Source: Amycolatopsis sp. DSM 110486
Lineage (GTDB): Bacteria > Actinomycetota > Actinomycetes > Mycobacteriales > Pseudonocardiaceae
Direction: 5' to 3'
DNA: 64,000 bases
NCBI RefSeq assembly: GCF_019468465.1
Contig: NZ_CP080519.1
Coordinates: 4,789,001 to 4,853,000, forward strand
Shown: positions 1 to 8,326 of the stretch, piece by piece
Numbering within the stretch: the first letter of the stretch is position 1
How the letters are laid out: the number at the start of each line of letters is the position of its first letter
Program-made: the position numbers and the translations under genes
The notes under the pieces: model-generated
Databases searched by the model: none
The model's input: only the letters and a program-made list of their open reading frames with translations
Told to the model about the DNA's origin: nothing

Positions 1-36
1 CAGGCACGGTCACGATGGTTTCACGGGTGTTCGCCG

Positions 37-42
37 TAAGGT
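37..42 (+). promoter_or_regulatory. -10 hexamer of leaderless promoter for the response regulator
   Basis: TAAGGT fits the actinobacterial TANNNT -10 pattern and ends 7 bases before the GTG at 50. Transcription would therefore begin at or next to the start codon. No Shine-Dalgarno sequence is present. Inferred from spacing only. Confidence 0.45.
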
Positions 43-49
43 TGGCGAG

Positions 50-757
50 GTGAGCATGGTCCTACTTGCCGAAGACGATCCCACCATCGCCGAGCCGCTG
101 TCCCGGGCGCTGCAGCGAGAGGGGTACGAGGTCGAGGTCGTCACCGATGGACCGGCGGTGCTCGGCGCCACCTCCGCCCACCGCGTCGACCTGCTCGTGC
201 TCGATCTGGGCCTGCCGGGCATGGACGGGCTGGAGGTGTGCCGCAGACTGCGCGCCGGCGGCACCGAGCTGCCGGTGCTGATGCTCACCGCCCGCACCGA
301 CGAGGTCGACTTCGTCGTCGGGCTCGACGCGGGGGCCGACGACTACGTGGCCAAGCCGTTCCGCCTGGCGGAGCTGCTGGCCCGCATCCGCGCGCTGCTG
401 CGCCGCCGGGTGCCGGAGGTGCTCGAGTCCGGGGGCGTCCGCATGGACCTCGGGGCGCGGCTCGTCACCGTCGACCTGCACGAGGTGCAGCTGGCGAACA
501 AGGAGTTCGAGCTCCTGCGCGTGCTGATGACGCGCGCGGGCCAGGTCGTGAGCCGCGACGAGATCCTCGCCGAGGTGTGGAACGAGCTGGAGTCGAAGAC
601 TTCGAAAACGCTCGACATGCACATGTCCTGGCTGCGGCGCAAGCTCGCCGTCGCGGCCGACGAGGCGGCCGGGCGCCCCGCCAAGTCCACGCACTCCGAC
701 GGCGAACGGCGCATCGCGACCGTCCGCGGTGTCGGCTTCCGCTTCAACGTCGAATAG
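50..757 (+). CDS. OmpR/PhoB-family response regulator
   Basis: Cytoplasmic transcription factor, 235 aa, the usual length for the family. The receiver domain (about 3-115) has the acidic pair at 9-10, the phospho-acceptor Asp52 in VLDLGLPGMDG and the conserved Lys102 in AKPF. The winged-helix DNA-binding domain (about 130-235) carries NKEFELLRVLM and the SKTLDMHMSWLRRKL recognition region, ending in RGVGFRF. The GTG at 50 follows a TAAGGT hexamer by 7 bases. An ATG at 56 is an alternative start. The sensor kinase begins 9 bases after the stop, so the pair forms one operon. The stimulus is not evident from sequence. Confidence 0.95.
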   Translation: MSMVLLAEDDPTIAEPLSRALQREGYEVEVVTDGPAVLGATSAHRVDLLVLDLGLPGMDGLEVCRRLRAGGTELPVLMLTARTDEVDFVVGLDAGADDYVAKPFRLAELLARIRALLRRRVPEVLESGGVRMDLGARLVTVDLHEVQLANKEFELLRVLMTRAGQVVSRDEILAEVWNELESKTSKTLDMHMSWLRRKLAVAADEAAGRPAKSTHSDGERRIATVRGVGFRFNVE

Positions 758-766
758 CGTCGCGCG

Positions 767-2056
767 ATGAGCATGCGCCGCCGCATCCTGATGGCGATCC
801 TGCTGGCCGTGCTCGTGACCGCGGCCGTGCTCGGGATCCCGCTCGGCGTCACGGCCTGGCGGCTGGTGGAGAACCTCAACCGCGAGAGCCTGGCCGAACG
901 CGCGCGGGTGATCGCCGCGACCGTCGACACACAGGTCGCCAACGGCGACGACATCGACATCCAGCAGTTCCGCGTGGGCGTGCCGCACGGCGGGTTCCTG
1001 GAGGTCCGCGGCGACGGGCTGATCGAGAAGCACCTCGGCGTGAACCCCGGGCCCGACCCGGTCGTGGAGATCGTGCCGACGGCACGCCACGGTGAGGTGG
1101 TCCTGTCGATCCCCAGGGGTCCCGTCCGCACGAAGCAGACGCAGGTGACGCTGCTCGTGGTGCTGCTGGTGGTGCTGTCCGTCGGCACCGGCGCGGTGGT
1201 GGCGACGGTGACCGCGCGCCGGCTGGCGAAACCGTTGCGGCACGTCGCGGACCGCGCGTCGCGCCTCGGCGGCGGTGACTTCCGGCCCGACCCGGGCCGC
1301 TACCGCGTGGCCGAGCTGGACATGGTCGCGGAGGCGCTGGACACGTCGGCCTCGGCGCTGGCGCAGCTCGTGCAGCGGGAGCGGCAGCTCGTCGGCGACG
1401 TCTCGCACCAGCTGCGCAGCCGGCTCACCGCGTTGCAGCTGCGGCTGGAACCGCTGACGGTGCACGGCGACCCCGACGTCGTCGAGGAGTCGCGGGCCGC
1501 GCAGGAGCAGGCCGACCGCCTGGCCGAAGCCCTCGACGAGCTGCTCGCCGCCGCCCGCGCGGCTCGCGAGGTGGACGCCGAGCCCGTCGACCTGCACGCG
1601 ACGCTGCCGCAAGTCGCGGAGGAGTGGCGCCAGCTGCTGCGCGTCGAGGGCCGCAACCTGCGCCTGAAGATCGCCGACGGCCTCATGGCCCGCGCGACCC
1701 CCGGCCGCCTGCGCGAGGTCATCGGAGTCCTACTGGACAACGCTCTGCGCCACGGTGCCGGCACCGTCACTCTCGCCGCGCGCCGTGGCGAGTCCGACGC
1801 CACCGTCGTCATCGAGGTCGGCGACACCGGCTCCGGCGTGCCCGACGAGCTCGCCCCGCACATCTTCGAACGCGGCTTCTCCGGCGGTGGCTCCACCGGT
1901 GTCGGCCTCGCCCTGGCCCGCGCCCTCGTCGAAGCCGACGGCGGCCGCCTCGAACTGTCGAACAAGCGTCCGGCGATCTTCAGCCTGTTCCTGAAGGTGC
2001 CCCGCCCGGACGATGTCGGCGAGGTCCGCTGGCCGGCGGAGCCGGTGCCGCGCTAG
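767..2056 (+). CDS. Two-component sensor histidine kinase
   Basis: Membrane kinase of 429 aa that should phosphorylate the regulator encoded just upstream. It has an N-terminal membrane segment (about 9-31), a short extracytoplasmic loop of about 95 residues and a second membrane segment (about 128-150). A HAMP linker follows, then a dimerisation domain with phospho-acceptor His214 in DVSHQLRSRL. The ATPase domain has the N box around Asn325 (LLDNALRHG), the DTGSGVP G1 box and GVGLALARALVE. The sensor loop is too small for a recognised ligand domain. The stop codon shares CTAG with the convergent gene downstream. Confidence 0.94.
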   Translation: MSMRRRILMAILLAVLVTAAVLGIPLGVTAWRLVENLNRESLAERARVIAATVDTQVANGDDIDIQQFRVGVPHGGFLEVRGDGLIEKHLGVNPGPDPVVEIVPTARHGEVVLSIPRGPVRTKQTQVTLLVVLLVVLSVGTGAVVATVTARRLAKPLRHVADRASRLGGGDFRPDPGRYRVAELDMVAEALDTSASALAQLVQRERQLVGDVSHQLRSRLTALQLRLEPLTVHGDPDVVEESRAAQEQADRLAEALDELLAAARAAREVDAEPVDLHATLPQVAEEWRQLLRVEGRNLRLKIADGLMARATPGRLREVIGVLLDNALRHGAGTVTLAARRGESDATVVIEVGDTGSGVPDELAPHIFERGFSGGGSTGVGLALARALVEADGGRLELSNKRPAIFSLFLKVPRPDDVGEVRWPAEPVPR

Positions 2057-2715
2057 GCCGAGCGGCGCGGGTACCGACCGAGGTGGACTGCGAGCTTCGC
2101 CCGTTCGAGCAGCAATGAGCAGTTCTCGACCAGACCCGCGACGACGATCCGCGCGCCGTCGCGGAGTTCGAGCTTGCCGACGGCGGTCCAGCGCGTGCCG
2201 CCGGTCCGCTGGTGCACATAGGCGACGTCGGCCCACTTGACTGTCCGCGTGCCGTGGCGGTCGGTGTGGACGAAGCCGCCTTCGTGCAGGCGGAACTCCT
2301 CGTCGCCGTGCCGCACCTCGCGCACGCCGACGCTGATGCCGCTCGCCAGCACGGCGAACGCGAGCCCGGCCAGCGCCGCGAAGCCCCCGATCGGCACCAC
2401 GTGGTCGCCTGAGTCGTCGCCGAGCGCAGTGAAGTCGATCCAGAGCACGGCCGTTAGCCCGACGAACCCGATCAGCGTGGCCCGCAGCGCGACCCGGCGC
2501 CGCCGGTGTCGGCCCTCCGAGCGGTGGACCGACACCAGCGCACCCAGCTCGGCGGGACCCGGCTTCGTTTCCCTGATCCCGGCGATCTGAAGCACCTGCT
2601 GGCGGCGAAACGTCCTGGACGAGCGGATCTTCGCGATGGTGTACCAGGTCATGCCCACCAGCCAGACCGCGCCGATGACGACCACGACCTCGGGCACCGC
2701 CGGTTCCTGGTCCAC
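2053..2715 (-). CDS. Membrane protein of unknown function
   Basis: 220 aa. A hydrophobic segment lies near the N terminus (about 9-27, VVVVIGAVWLVGMTWY). A basic loop follows, then two more segments (about 77-95 and 107-127). The C-terminal half is soluble, with a beta-rich stretch containing WADVAYVHQRTGGTRW that resembles PH-like domains of small actinobacterial membrane proteins. Its stop overlaps the kinase stop by 4 bases (CTAG) in convergent orientation. No function can be assigned. A G/C hairpin at 2721-2737 lies just upstream of its start. Confidence 0.7.
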   Translation of the reverse strand: MDQEPAVPEVVVVIGAVWLVGMTWYTIAKIRSSRTFRRQQVLQIAGIRETKPGPAELGALVSVHRSEGRHRRRRVALRATLIGFVGLTAVLWIDFTALGDDSGDHVVPIGGFAALAGLAFAVLASGISVGVREVRHGDEEFRLHEGGFVHTDRHGTRTVKWADVAYVHQRTGGTRWTAVGKLELRDGARIVVAGLVENCSLLLERAKLAVHLGRYPRRSA

Positions 2716-2720
2716 CTCGC

Positions 2721-2737
2721 GCCCCCCTTTCGGGGGC
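2721..2737 (-). terminator. Possible U-less hairpin terminator after the NmrA-type gene
   Basis: GCCCCC and GGGGGC form a perfect 6-bp stem around a 5-base loop (CTTTC), 40 bases past the stop of the minus-strand reductase. There is no T-tract. It also lies in the leader of the next minus-strand gene, so it could attenuate instead of terminate. Confidence 0.35.
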
Positions 2738-2777
2738 CGAGGCTAGAGCTGCGGCCGGGGACCGGTCCCCTGCTTGG

Positions 2778-3611
2778 TCATCCGGCGACTTCCCTGGCCC
2801 AGTCGGCGAACGTCAGCGGCTTGCGGCCCAGCAGCCGTTCCACCGTGTCGAACACGACGTCCTCCCGGCCGGCCGACTGGCGCTTGAGCTCGAACGCGCC
2901 GTCGATCGCCTGGGCCGGCCAGCCCAGGGCGAGCATGCGCGCGCGGGCGGCGGGTTCAGGCTCTTCGACATAGCGGACCGGCCGGCCGAGCGCGTCGGCG
3001 AGGATGGCGACCTGCTGGGCGGGTGTGAGGGCTTCGCCGCCGGTGAGCTCGTAGGTGGCGCCCTCGTGGCCGGGGGTGGTGAGCACGAGCGTGGCGACGG
3101 CCGCGACGTCGCGGACGTGCACCAGGGCCGACGCGGGGTCGCCTTCGGGGACGTACACGGCGCCGTCCGTGCGGGCGGAGTGGAGCCAGAATCGGCGGTT
3201 GTCCATGAACGCGCCGGGGCGCAGGATCGTCCACGCCGGACCGGCTTCGCGGATCGCCTGCTCCGCACGGGCGTGCGCGAGGGTGATCGGGTCCGTCTGT
3301 CCGAAGTGGACGCCGGTGGTGGACAGCTTCACGAGGTGGGTGACGCCGGCCCGGGCGGCGGCGCCGGCGAGCGCGGTCTCCTGCGCAGCCGAGTCGCCAC
3401 CGTGGCCGGAGGTCAACACGAACACCCGGGAGACGCCGTCCAGTGGCACGGAACCGACGTCGTCGAGGTTGCCGCGCACCACTTCGGCACGGGGGTCGAT
3501 GCGGGCGCGGCCCGGGTCGCGCGTGAGGGCGCGGACTGAGGCACCGGCGTCCAGCAGAGCGGGAACGAGGGCGCGGCCGACCTTGCCGGTGGCGCCGAGA
3601 ACGAGGATCAC
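2778..3611 (-). CDS. NmrA/SDR-type NAD(P)-binding protein
   Basis: 277 aa. Atypical short-chain dehydrogenase fold starting VILVLGATGKVG, a GxxGxxG dinucleotide-binding motif directly at the N terminus. Later motifs include VRGNLDDVGSV, TILRPGAFMDN and HVRDVAAVA, typical of NmrA-like quinone reductases or redox sensors. I chose the GTG at 3611 because AAGGAG (3625-3620) sits 8 bases upstream. The open frame extends further upstream but without protein-like sequence. The catalytic Tyr-x-x-x-Lys of classical SDRs is not evident, so it may be a redox sensor, not a dehydrogenase. Confidence 0.88.
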   Translation of the reverse strand: MILVLGATGKVGRALVPALLDAGASVRALTRDPGRARIDPRAEVVRGNLDDVGSVPLDGVSRVFVLTSGHGGDSAAQETALAGAAARAGVTHLVKLSTTGVHFGQTDPITLAHARAEQAIREAGPAWTILRPGAFMDNRRFWLHSARTDGAVYVPEGDPASALVHVRDVAAVATLVLTTPGHEGATYELTGGEALTPAQQVAILADALGRPVRYVEEPEPAARARMLALGWPAQAIDGAFELKRQSAGREDVVFDTVERLLGRKPLTFADWAREVAG

Positions 3612-3831
3612 GAAAAGAACTCCTTGAGACAGAACGAAAACCGCACGAGGGCATGCGAGGGCACGAGACGGGAAAAGGTTCCAACCGTCACCCGTGAACG
3701 GGTGCGGTCCTCTTCGCGCTCGGCGACCACCTCGGATTCGTCCCACCGGCCCGGTCGACTCCGGGCGGCGTCTCAAGAAGCAACAACAACAAACATGACG
3801 TTAGACAAGTGCATGTCGACGAGCAACCAAT
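3612..3831. other. Intergenic region with an AT-richer stretch
   Basis: 220 bases between the gtrA stop and the reductase start. Only the SD of the reductase (3620-3625) is clear. The 3772-3835 part is much more AT-rich than its surroundings, including a CAA-repeat tract at 3781-3794 and the inverted GACA/TGTC pair near 3806-3819. It probably holds the reductase promoter and perhaps an operator. Confidence 0.4.
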
Positions 3832-4356
3832 TTACCGCGGCAGCCGCGTGACCTGCTCGCGCCGGCGTTCGCCCAGCTCGGCCGGGAAGACCCACTTCTT
3901 GAAGCCCCAGTACCTGAACACCATCGCCAGCAGCATGCCGATGATCGAGCCGCTCGCGAAGTCGGCGAACTCCTGCATGAACCTCGACACGAACGGCTCT
4001 TCGAGGTGCAGCACGTACCGCGAGGCGTACAGCGGGATCAGGTTCACCACCACCGCCACGCCACTGATTACGAAGAACAACGCGGCCTCGTGGGTCCGCT
4101 CGCGGCCGCCGCGGGTGCGGAAGGACCACTCGCGGTTGAGCACGTACGACACGATCGTGGCCACGATGATGGCGATGGCCTTCGCGGTCGTCGGCTTCGA
4201 CTCGAGGACGCTGAGCTTGAGCAGGTACCAGACGCCGTTGTCGACCACGAAAGTCGTCCCGCCGACGATCGCGAACTTCAGCATCTCCCGGTGCTTGATG
4301 AGCACCGAGCGCAGTGGCTCCGGCGTGCGGGCCAGCACGGTCTCGACAACGGTCAC
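3832..4356 (-). CDS. GtrA-family membrane protein (copy 2)
   Basis: 174 aa with four predicted membrane helices typical of GtrA (PF04138), small proteins thought to help flip or recruit polyprenyl-linked sugars for envelope glycosylation. The family core KFAIVGGTTFVVDNGVWY is at about 27-44, and NREWSFRTRGG lies in the central loop. The start is taken as GTG 4356, which begins the conserved part; the frame stays open upstream through the spacer and into the preceding gene. It is closely related to the gene at 4394-4897 (shared NREWSFRTRGGRERTHEAAL block), so the two arose by tandem duplication. Confidence 0.85.
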   Translation of the reverse strand: MTVVETVLARTPEPLRSVLIKHREMLKFAIVGGTTFVVDNGVWYLLKLSVLESKPTTAKAIAIIVATIVSYVLNREWSFRTRGGRERTHEAALFFVISGVAVVVNLIPLYASRYVLHLEEPFVSRFMQEFADFASGSIIGMLLAMVFRYWGFKKWVFPAELGERRREQVTRLPR

Positions 4357-4393
4357 GCCGCCCAGTTTAGAGAACCCGAGGTCACCGCGGGTC

Positions 4394-4897
4394 TCAGGCG
4401 GCCTTCCTGCCGGGAATGTCCGCATCGTCCGATGACCTGATCGCACGCAGGCGGGCACCCTCCGTGGGGAACACCCACTTCTTGAACGCCCACCAGCGGA
4501 ACAGCGTGCCCAGCAGCGTGCCGATGATCATGCCGCTCACGAAGTCGGCGACTTCCTGCCCGAGCAGCGTGAGGTGCGGCTGCTGCAGGTCGAGCACGTA
4601 GCGCGAGATCCACTGCGGCAACGCGTTGAGCCCCAGCGCGATGCCGCTGATGAGGAAGAACAGCGCGGCCTCGTGCGTGCGCTCGCGGCCGCCGCGCGTG
4701 CGGAACGACCACTCGCGGTTGGCGACGTAGGAGAAGATCGTGGCGATCAGCACGCCGATGATGAGCGCCGTGACCGGGTTTTGCCGGAGCACGGTGAACT
4801 TCAGGACGTAGGTGATCGCCGTGGTGATCAGGAAGCTGATCCCGCCGACCACGGCGAACCGCAGCAGTTCGCGGTGCTTCGCCAGGAACCCTCGCAC
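4394..4897 (-). CDS. GtrA-family membrane protein (copy 1)
   Basis: 167 aa, four membrane helices, same fold as its downstream neighbour. The family core is RFAVVGGISFLITTAITY (about 13-30), with the shared NREWSFRTRGGRERTHEAAL loop and a C-terminal WWAFKKWVFP. It begins at GTG 4897, 10 bases after the stop of the membrane sigma factor, and lies in the same minus-strand run. A role in translocating lipid-linked sugars is inferred from the family. The actual substrate is unknown. The GT87 genes at 8.3-10.9 kb are nearby candidates for users of such lipid-linked sugars. Confidence 0.88.
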   Translation of the reverse strand: MRGFLAKHRELLRFAVVGGISFLITTAITYVLKFTVLRQNPVTALIIGVLIATIFSYVANREWSFRTRGGRERTHEAALFFLISGIALGLNALPQWISRYVLDLQQPHLTLLGQEVADFVSGMIIGTLLGTLFRWWAFKKWVFPTEGARLRAIRSSDDADIPGRKAA

Positions 4898-4907
4898 CTG
4901 GGCGACG

Positions 4908-7160
4908 CTACCCCCTCAGCCAGTCGAAAAAGCCGCGGGGCTCGATCGACGGCGGGGTCTCGCCGGGTTTGCCGGAGTTGCCGCTTCCCGGGGTCGGGGG
5001 CGCGCTCGTGGTGGTCGACGGCGTGCTCGGCGGGGTGGTGGTGACCGGGTCCGTCGGCTTCGCCGGAGGGGTGCTCGACGGCGTCGGCTTCCGGTGCGGC
5101 GGCTTCTTCGACGAGCTGGACGATTCGGAGGTCTCCGGGGTCGTCGTCGAGGAAGTAGACGGCGTCGGCGGGACTCCGGTCGTCGGGTACGGCACGTCGC
5201 AGATCTCGAGCCAGCAGCCGAACGACACCTTGGCCTGCTGCGCCGCCTTGCCGAGTGTCGCGTTCACGGTCACGGCCGCGTTGTGCGCCGGGCGGCCCTT
5301 GAGCCGCACCCACAGGTTCACGTGCTGGCCGGGTGCGAGCGCACCGCGCGTGGTGCACGTGGCGCCCGTGTCCGTGGAGTGGCACGGGAAGCCGCTGAGG
5401 CTCCACGACTGGTACAGCGCGTGGTCGAACGTGACCGTGACCGGCTTCGTGGTGTCACCGGTGTTGCGGACGCGGACGTAGACGAGCGGGTTGCGCGTCC
5501 ACGGGAACGCCGAGAGCCCGTCGGTGTCGGCCTGCAGCGCGAGCAGGTCGGGCGGGGACTTCACGGTGACCTTCACGCTCACGGCGACCTTGATCGTCGC
5601 GCCCGCCGTGACCGAACCCGTGACGGTGCCGCCCTGCGCGGAGTCGTCGGCCTGCAGACGGAACGTGAGCACGGCCGTCTGGCCGGGCTGCAGGCCGGAG
5701 CCCGTTTTGCACGTCACGGTGCCGGTGCCGCCGGGGCAGTCGACGCTCAGCTGGGTCGTCGCCGGCGTTTCGGCCTGGCGCGAGAAGCCGCTCACGGCAC
5801 CGCCACCGCCACCCGCTGGCACGGCGGACACCCCGGGCGGCAGGTTCAACGCGACCTGCACGGGGTCGGACGGGCTGCCACCGTCGTTGCGGACTGTGAT
5901 CGGCAGGTTCACCGGTCCGGCGCCGGGCTGGAGTTCGAGATCACCGGAAGGAGTGGTTGCCGACATCTTCGCCGCCGCGGGTGTCGCCGGGGGCGGCGGT
6001 GCCGCGGGCGGCGCGGCAGGCGGCTGGACGGGCGGGGGCGCGGGGACCGCGGGCGGCGGCGCCTGCGGCGGTGCGGGCGGGGCCGGGGGCGCGGGAGGCG
6101 CGGGCTTGGCCGGCGGCACCGCGGGCGCGGCGGCAGGCGGCGGGACTTGCGCGGCCACGGGGATCTCCTGCGGCGAGCCGGCCGCGGCCAGCGCGACCGC
6201 CACCGTCGCCACGATGGCGGCGCCCGAAGCCGCGACGCCCGCGAACTGGCGGGGCGCGGAAGCGGCGGCTGCGGCACCGGCCTTGGCACCACCCGCCGCG
6301 GCGGCGCCGGCACCCACGGCGGCACCCGCCGTGGCCGCGCTCGCCTTGGCGGCGCCGATCGTCGCGAGGTAACCCAGCGCGGCGCCGCCCAGCACGATCG
6401 GAGCGATGATCGCGCGCAGGCCGCCGTTCACGTCGGCCAGTTCGGCCGCCAGTCCGCGGCAGTCCTCGCACTCGTCGAGGTGGTTCTCCACTTGGGAGCG
6501 TTCGCGTTTGGACAGCCCGTCGCGCGTCCACGCGCCGAGCCGCTCGGCCGTGGCGTGGCAGCGTTCGGCGGCGGTTTCCTGCAGGTGGACTTGCAGGTAC
6601 GCCTGGCGCAGACCCTCGCGGGCGCGGTAGGCGAGCGCGGACACGCCGTTCGCGGTCAGGCCCAGCAGCGGCGCGACCTCGGCCGGGCTCTGCTGCTCGA
6701 TCTCGGTGTGCCAGAGCACGGCCTGCCAGCGTTCCGGCAGCCGCGCGAACGCTTTCGCTGCCAGCGTGCGCTCGAGCCCGGCCACGGCGGTGTCGGAAAA
6801 CGGCACGGTGAGCGCCTCGCCGATGGCCCCGCCGACGTCGCTCATGTCCTCGTTGAGGTCGACGCGGCGGTCGCGGCGGGTCTTGTCGTACGCGGTGTGG
6901 CGCAGGGCGGTGAGGAGGTAGGCGCGGAACGCGGTGTCCGGACCTTTGCCGCCGCGCAGCGTCTCGAGGACCTTCGAGAAGGCTTCGGACACCAGGTCGT
7001 CGGCCTCGGAGCTCGAACGCGCGAGCTGGCGGGCGAGGTTGTGGGCGGCGCGGCTGTGGCGTTCGTAAAGGGGCCCGTAGCTGGCGATGTTCCCTGAGCG
7101 GACCTCGGCGATCAGCTCGGTGTCGCTCTTACCGGACAGATCGGCGGGAACGGTGGACAC
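4908..7160 (-). CDS. ECF-like sigma factor fused to zinc finger, membrane segment and extracytoplasmic domains
   Basis: 750 aa, several times the usual length of an ECF sigma factor. Residues about 1-190 are sigma region 2 (SSEADDLVSEAFSKVLETL) and region 4 (LPERWQAVLWHTEIEQQSP, then LGLTANGVSALAYRAREGL). Next is an anti-sigma-like zinc motif HLDECEDC (HX3CX2C). Hydrophobic Ala/Gly-rich segments follow (about 248-268 and 305-330), then a Pro-rich linker. Two beta-sandwich, DUF11-like domains with paired cysteines come next, and a Ser/Thr/Pro-rich tail ending GFFDWLRG. I infer a self-inhibited, membrane-tethered sigma factor whose release may need proteolysis. GTG 7160 has GAAGGAG 5 bases upstream. 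Confidence 0.85.
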   Translation of the reverse strand: MSTVPADLSGKSDTELIAEVRSGNIASYGPLYERHSRAAHNLARQLARSSSEADDLVSEAFSKVLETLRGGKGPDTAFRAYLLTALRHTAYDKTRRDRRVDLNEDMSDVGGAIGEALTVPFSDTAVAGLERTLAAKAFARLPERWQAVLWHTEIEQQSPAEVAPLLGLTANGVSALAYRAREGLRQAYLQVHLQETAAERCHATAERLGAWTRDGLSKRERSQVENHLDECEDCRGLAAELADVNGGLRAIIAPIVLGGAALGYLATIGAAKASAATAGAAVGAGAAAAGGAKAGAAAAASAPRQFAGVAASGAAIVATVAVALAAAGSPQEIPVAAQVPPPAAAPAVPPAKPAPPAPPAPPAPPQAPPPAVPAPPPVQPPAAPPAAPPPPATPAAAKMSATTPSGDLELQPGAGPVNLPITVRNDGGSPSDPVQVALNLPPGVSAVPAGGGGGAVSGFSRQAETPATTQLSVDCPGGTGTVTCKTGSGLQPGQTAVLTFRLQADDSAQGGTVTGSVTAGATIKVAVSVKVTVKSPPDLLALQADTDGLSAFPWTRNPLVYVRVRNTGDTTKPVTVTFDHALYQSWSLSGFPCHSTDTGATCTTRGALAPGQHVNLWVRLKGRPAHNAAVTVNATLGKAAQQAKVSFGCWLEICDVPYPTTGVPPTPSTSSTTTPETSESSSSSKKPPHRKPTPSSTPPAKPTDPVTTTPPSTPSTTTSAPPTPGSGNSGKPGETPPSIEPRGFFDWLRG

Positions 7161-7426
7161 GAGGCTCCTTCATCTGGCGCACGCGGCCTGGCCAGCCACG
7201 ATCTACCTCTGTAACGCGAGCACAAGTGTGACGGACGCGGCGATACGCGTCACCTCGTGGTCGGTGTGTTGACTCCGTCGGCGCAACAAGTTCACCCGGG
7301 TCTGGGGTGTGTCGCTGCGCCCGTCCTGCGAAAAAGACCCCGGAACGCCGTCACGCGGACGGCGGTGTCACGTCCCCTGAGTGGAGCAGGACAAGATCGA
7401 CATCGACCGGGAAGGAGCGGTGGCCA
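7161..7426. other. Divergent promoter region
   Basis: 266 bases between the divergently transcribed membrane sigma factor and the GGDEF-like gene. Only the two ribosome-binding sites are clear: GAAGGAG for the minus gene, and GAAGGAG at 7411-7417 for the plus gene. No convincing -35/-10 pair or operator was recognised. Confidence 0.4.
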
Positions 7427-8269
7427 GTGGATGTACCGGCGACCGGGGCACTGTCCGGTCCCGCCGGCGAGCAGGAGTCCCGCGCCCGGTTCGACCGGGA
7501 TCGGAACCTGCGCGCGCTGCGGGCCAGATGGCGCACCGCCAGTCTCGCCGCGGGGTGGCGCTTCCCGAGCGACTGGGCACTGCCCGAAGTGGACGCCGTG
7601 TGCGCCGCCGTGGTCCGCCACGGCGCGACGGGCGCGGAGACGGCGCTGGCCGGCCTCGGTCGAGCCCGGGCCGCCGCGGGCGCGAACCTCGCGGAGACGC
7701 TGTCCGACCTGGCCGCGCTGCACGCGGTGCTCGCCGACCCGGACGCGGTCGACGGCTTTGTCTCACCGGACGTCGACGCGACACCGGCGCGGTTACTGCG
7801 CGTGACCGCGCTGGCGTGGGCGGACGTGGCGACGGATCAGCTCGTGCACACCGAGGTGACCGATCCGTTGACCGGGTTGCCTTCTGCCGCGTACCTGCGG
7901 ACGCGGCTGGCGGAGGTCTACCGGGCGAGTGCGGCCGACGAGCACGTGCTGCTGGTGGTGGCGATGGACCTGACCGCGGTGTCCGGCTGGCCCCGGCTGA
8001 CGGGGATGATCTTGGTGGCCGACGCGATGCGCGCGGTCTTCGACACCGGCGAGAGCCACGCGACGTTGGGGCCGTCGGTGGTCGCGGTGCTGTGCCGCCG
8101 GGACGGCCGGCTGGCTTCGCGGGGAGTGGCTTTGCGCCGGGCCCTGAACGACCGGCTGTCGGTCGACGCGCAGCTTCGGGAGGTCAACCGGCCGCGCGTC
8201 TCGGCGGTCCGCCTGCCTGCTTCGCACGACCGTGCGTGCGACTTGCTGGCGGACCTCGCCCGGGGCTGA
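7427..8269 (+). CDS. Degenerate GGDEF-domain protein
   Basis: 280 aa, cytoplasmic. The C-terminal part (about 133-280) begins with DPLTGLPSAAYLRTRL, the signature opening of diguanylate cyclase domains, but the GG(D/E)EF active-site loop is absent. The region where it should lie reads VVAVLCRRDGRL. Cyclic-di-GMP synthesis is therefore unlikely, and a nucleotide-binding or structural role is possible. The N-terminal half is helical and unassigned. GTG 7427 is preceded by GAAGGAG at 9 bases spacing. An open frame upstream of it lacks plausible sequence. Confidence 0.75.
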   Translation: MDVPATGALSGPAGEQESRARFDRDRNLRALRARWRTASLAAGWRFPSDWALPEVDAVCAAVVRHGATGAETALAGLGRARAAAGANLAETLSDLAALHAVLADPDAVDGFVSPDVDATPARLLRVTALAWADVATDQLVHTEVTDPLTGLPSAAYLRTRLAEVYRASAADEHVLLVVAMDLTAVSGWPRLTGMILVADAMRAVFDTGESHATLGPSVVAVLCRRDGRLASRGVALRRALNDRLSVDAQLREVNRPRVSAVRLPASHDRACDLLADLARG

Positions 8270-8326
8270 CGCTCGGCCCCGGCCCGACCCATCGGGCCTG
8301 CTCCGGCGCGTTCATGATTTCCTGGT

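Noticed and set aside
62..1612. 516-codon minus-strand frame opposite the two-component genes
   Set aside because: Antisense to clearly conserved genes, Arg/His/Gln-rich and without motifs; typical shadow of high-GC coding DNA.
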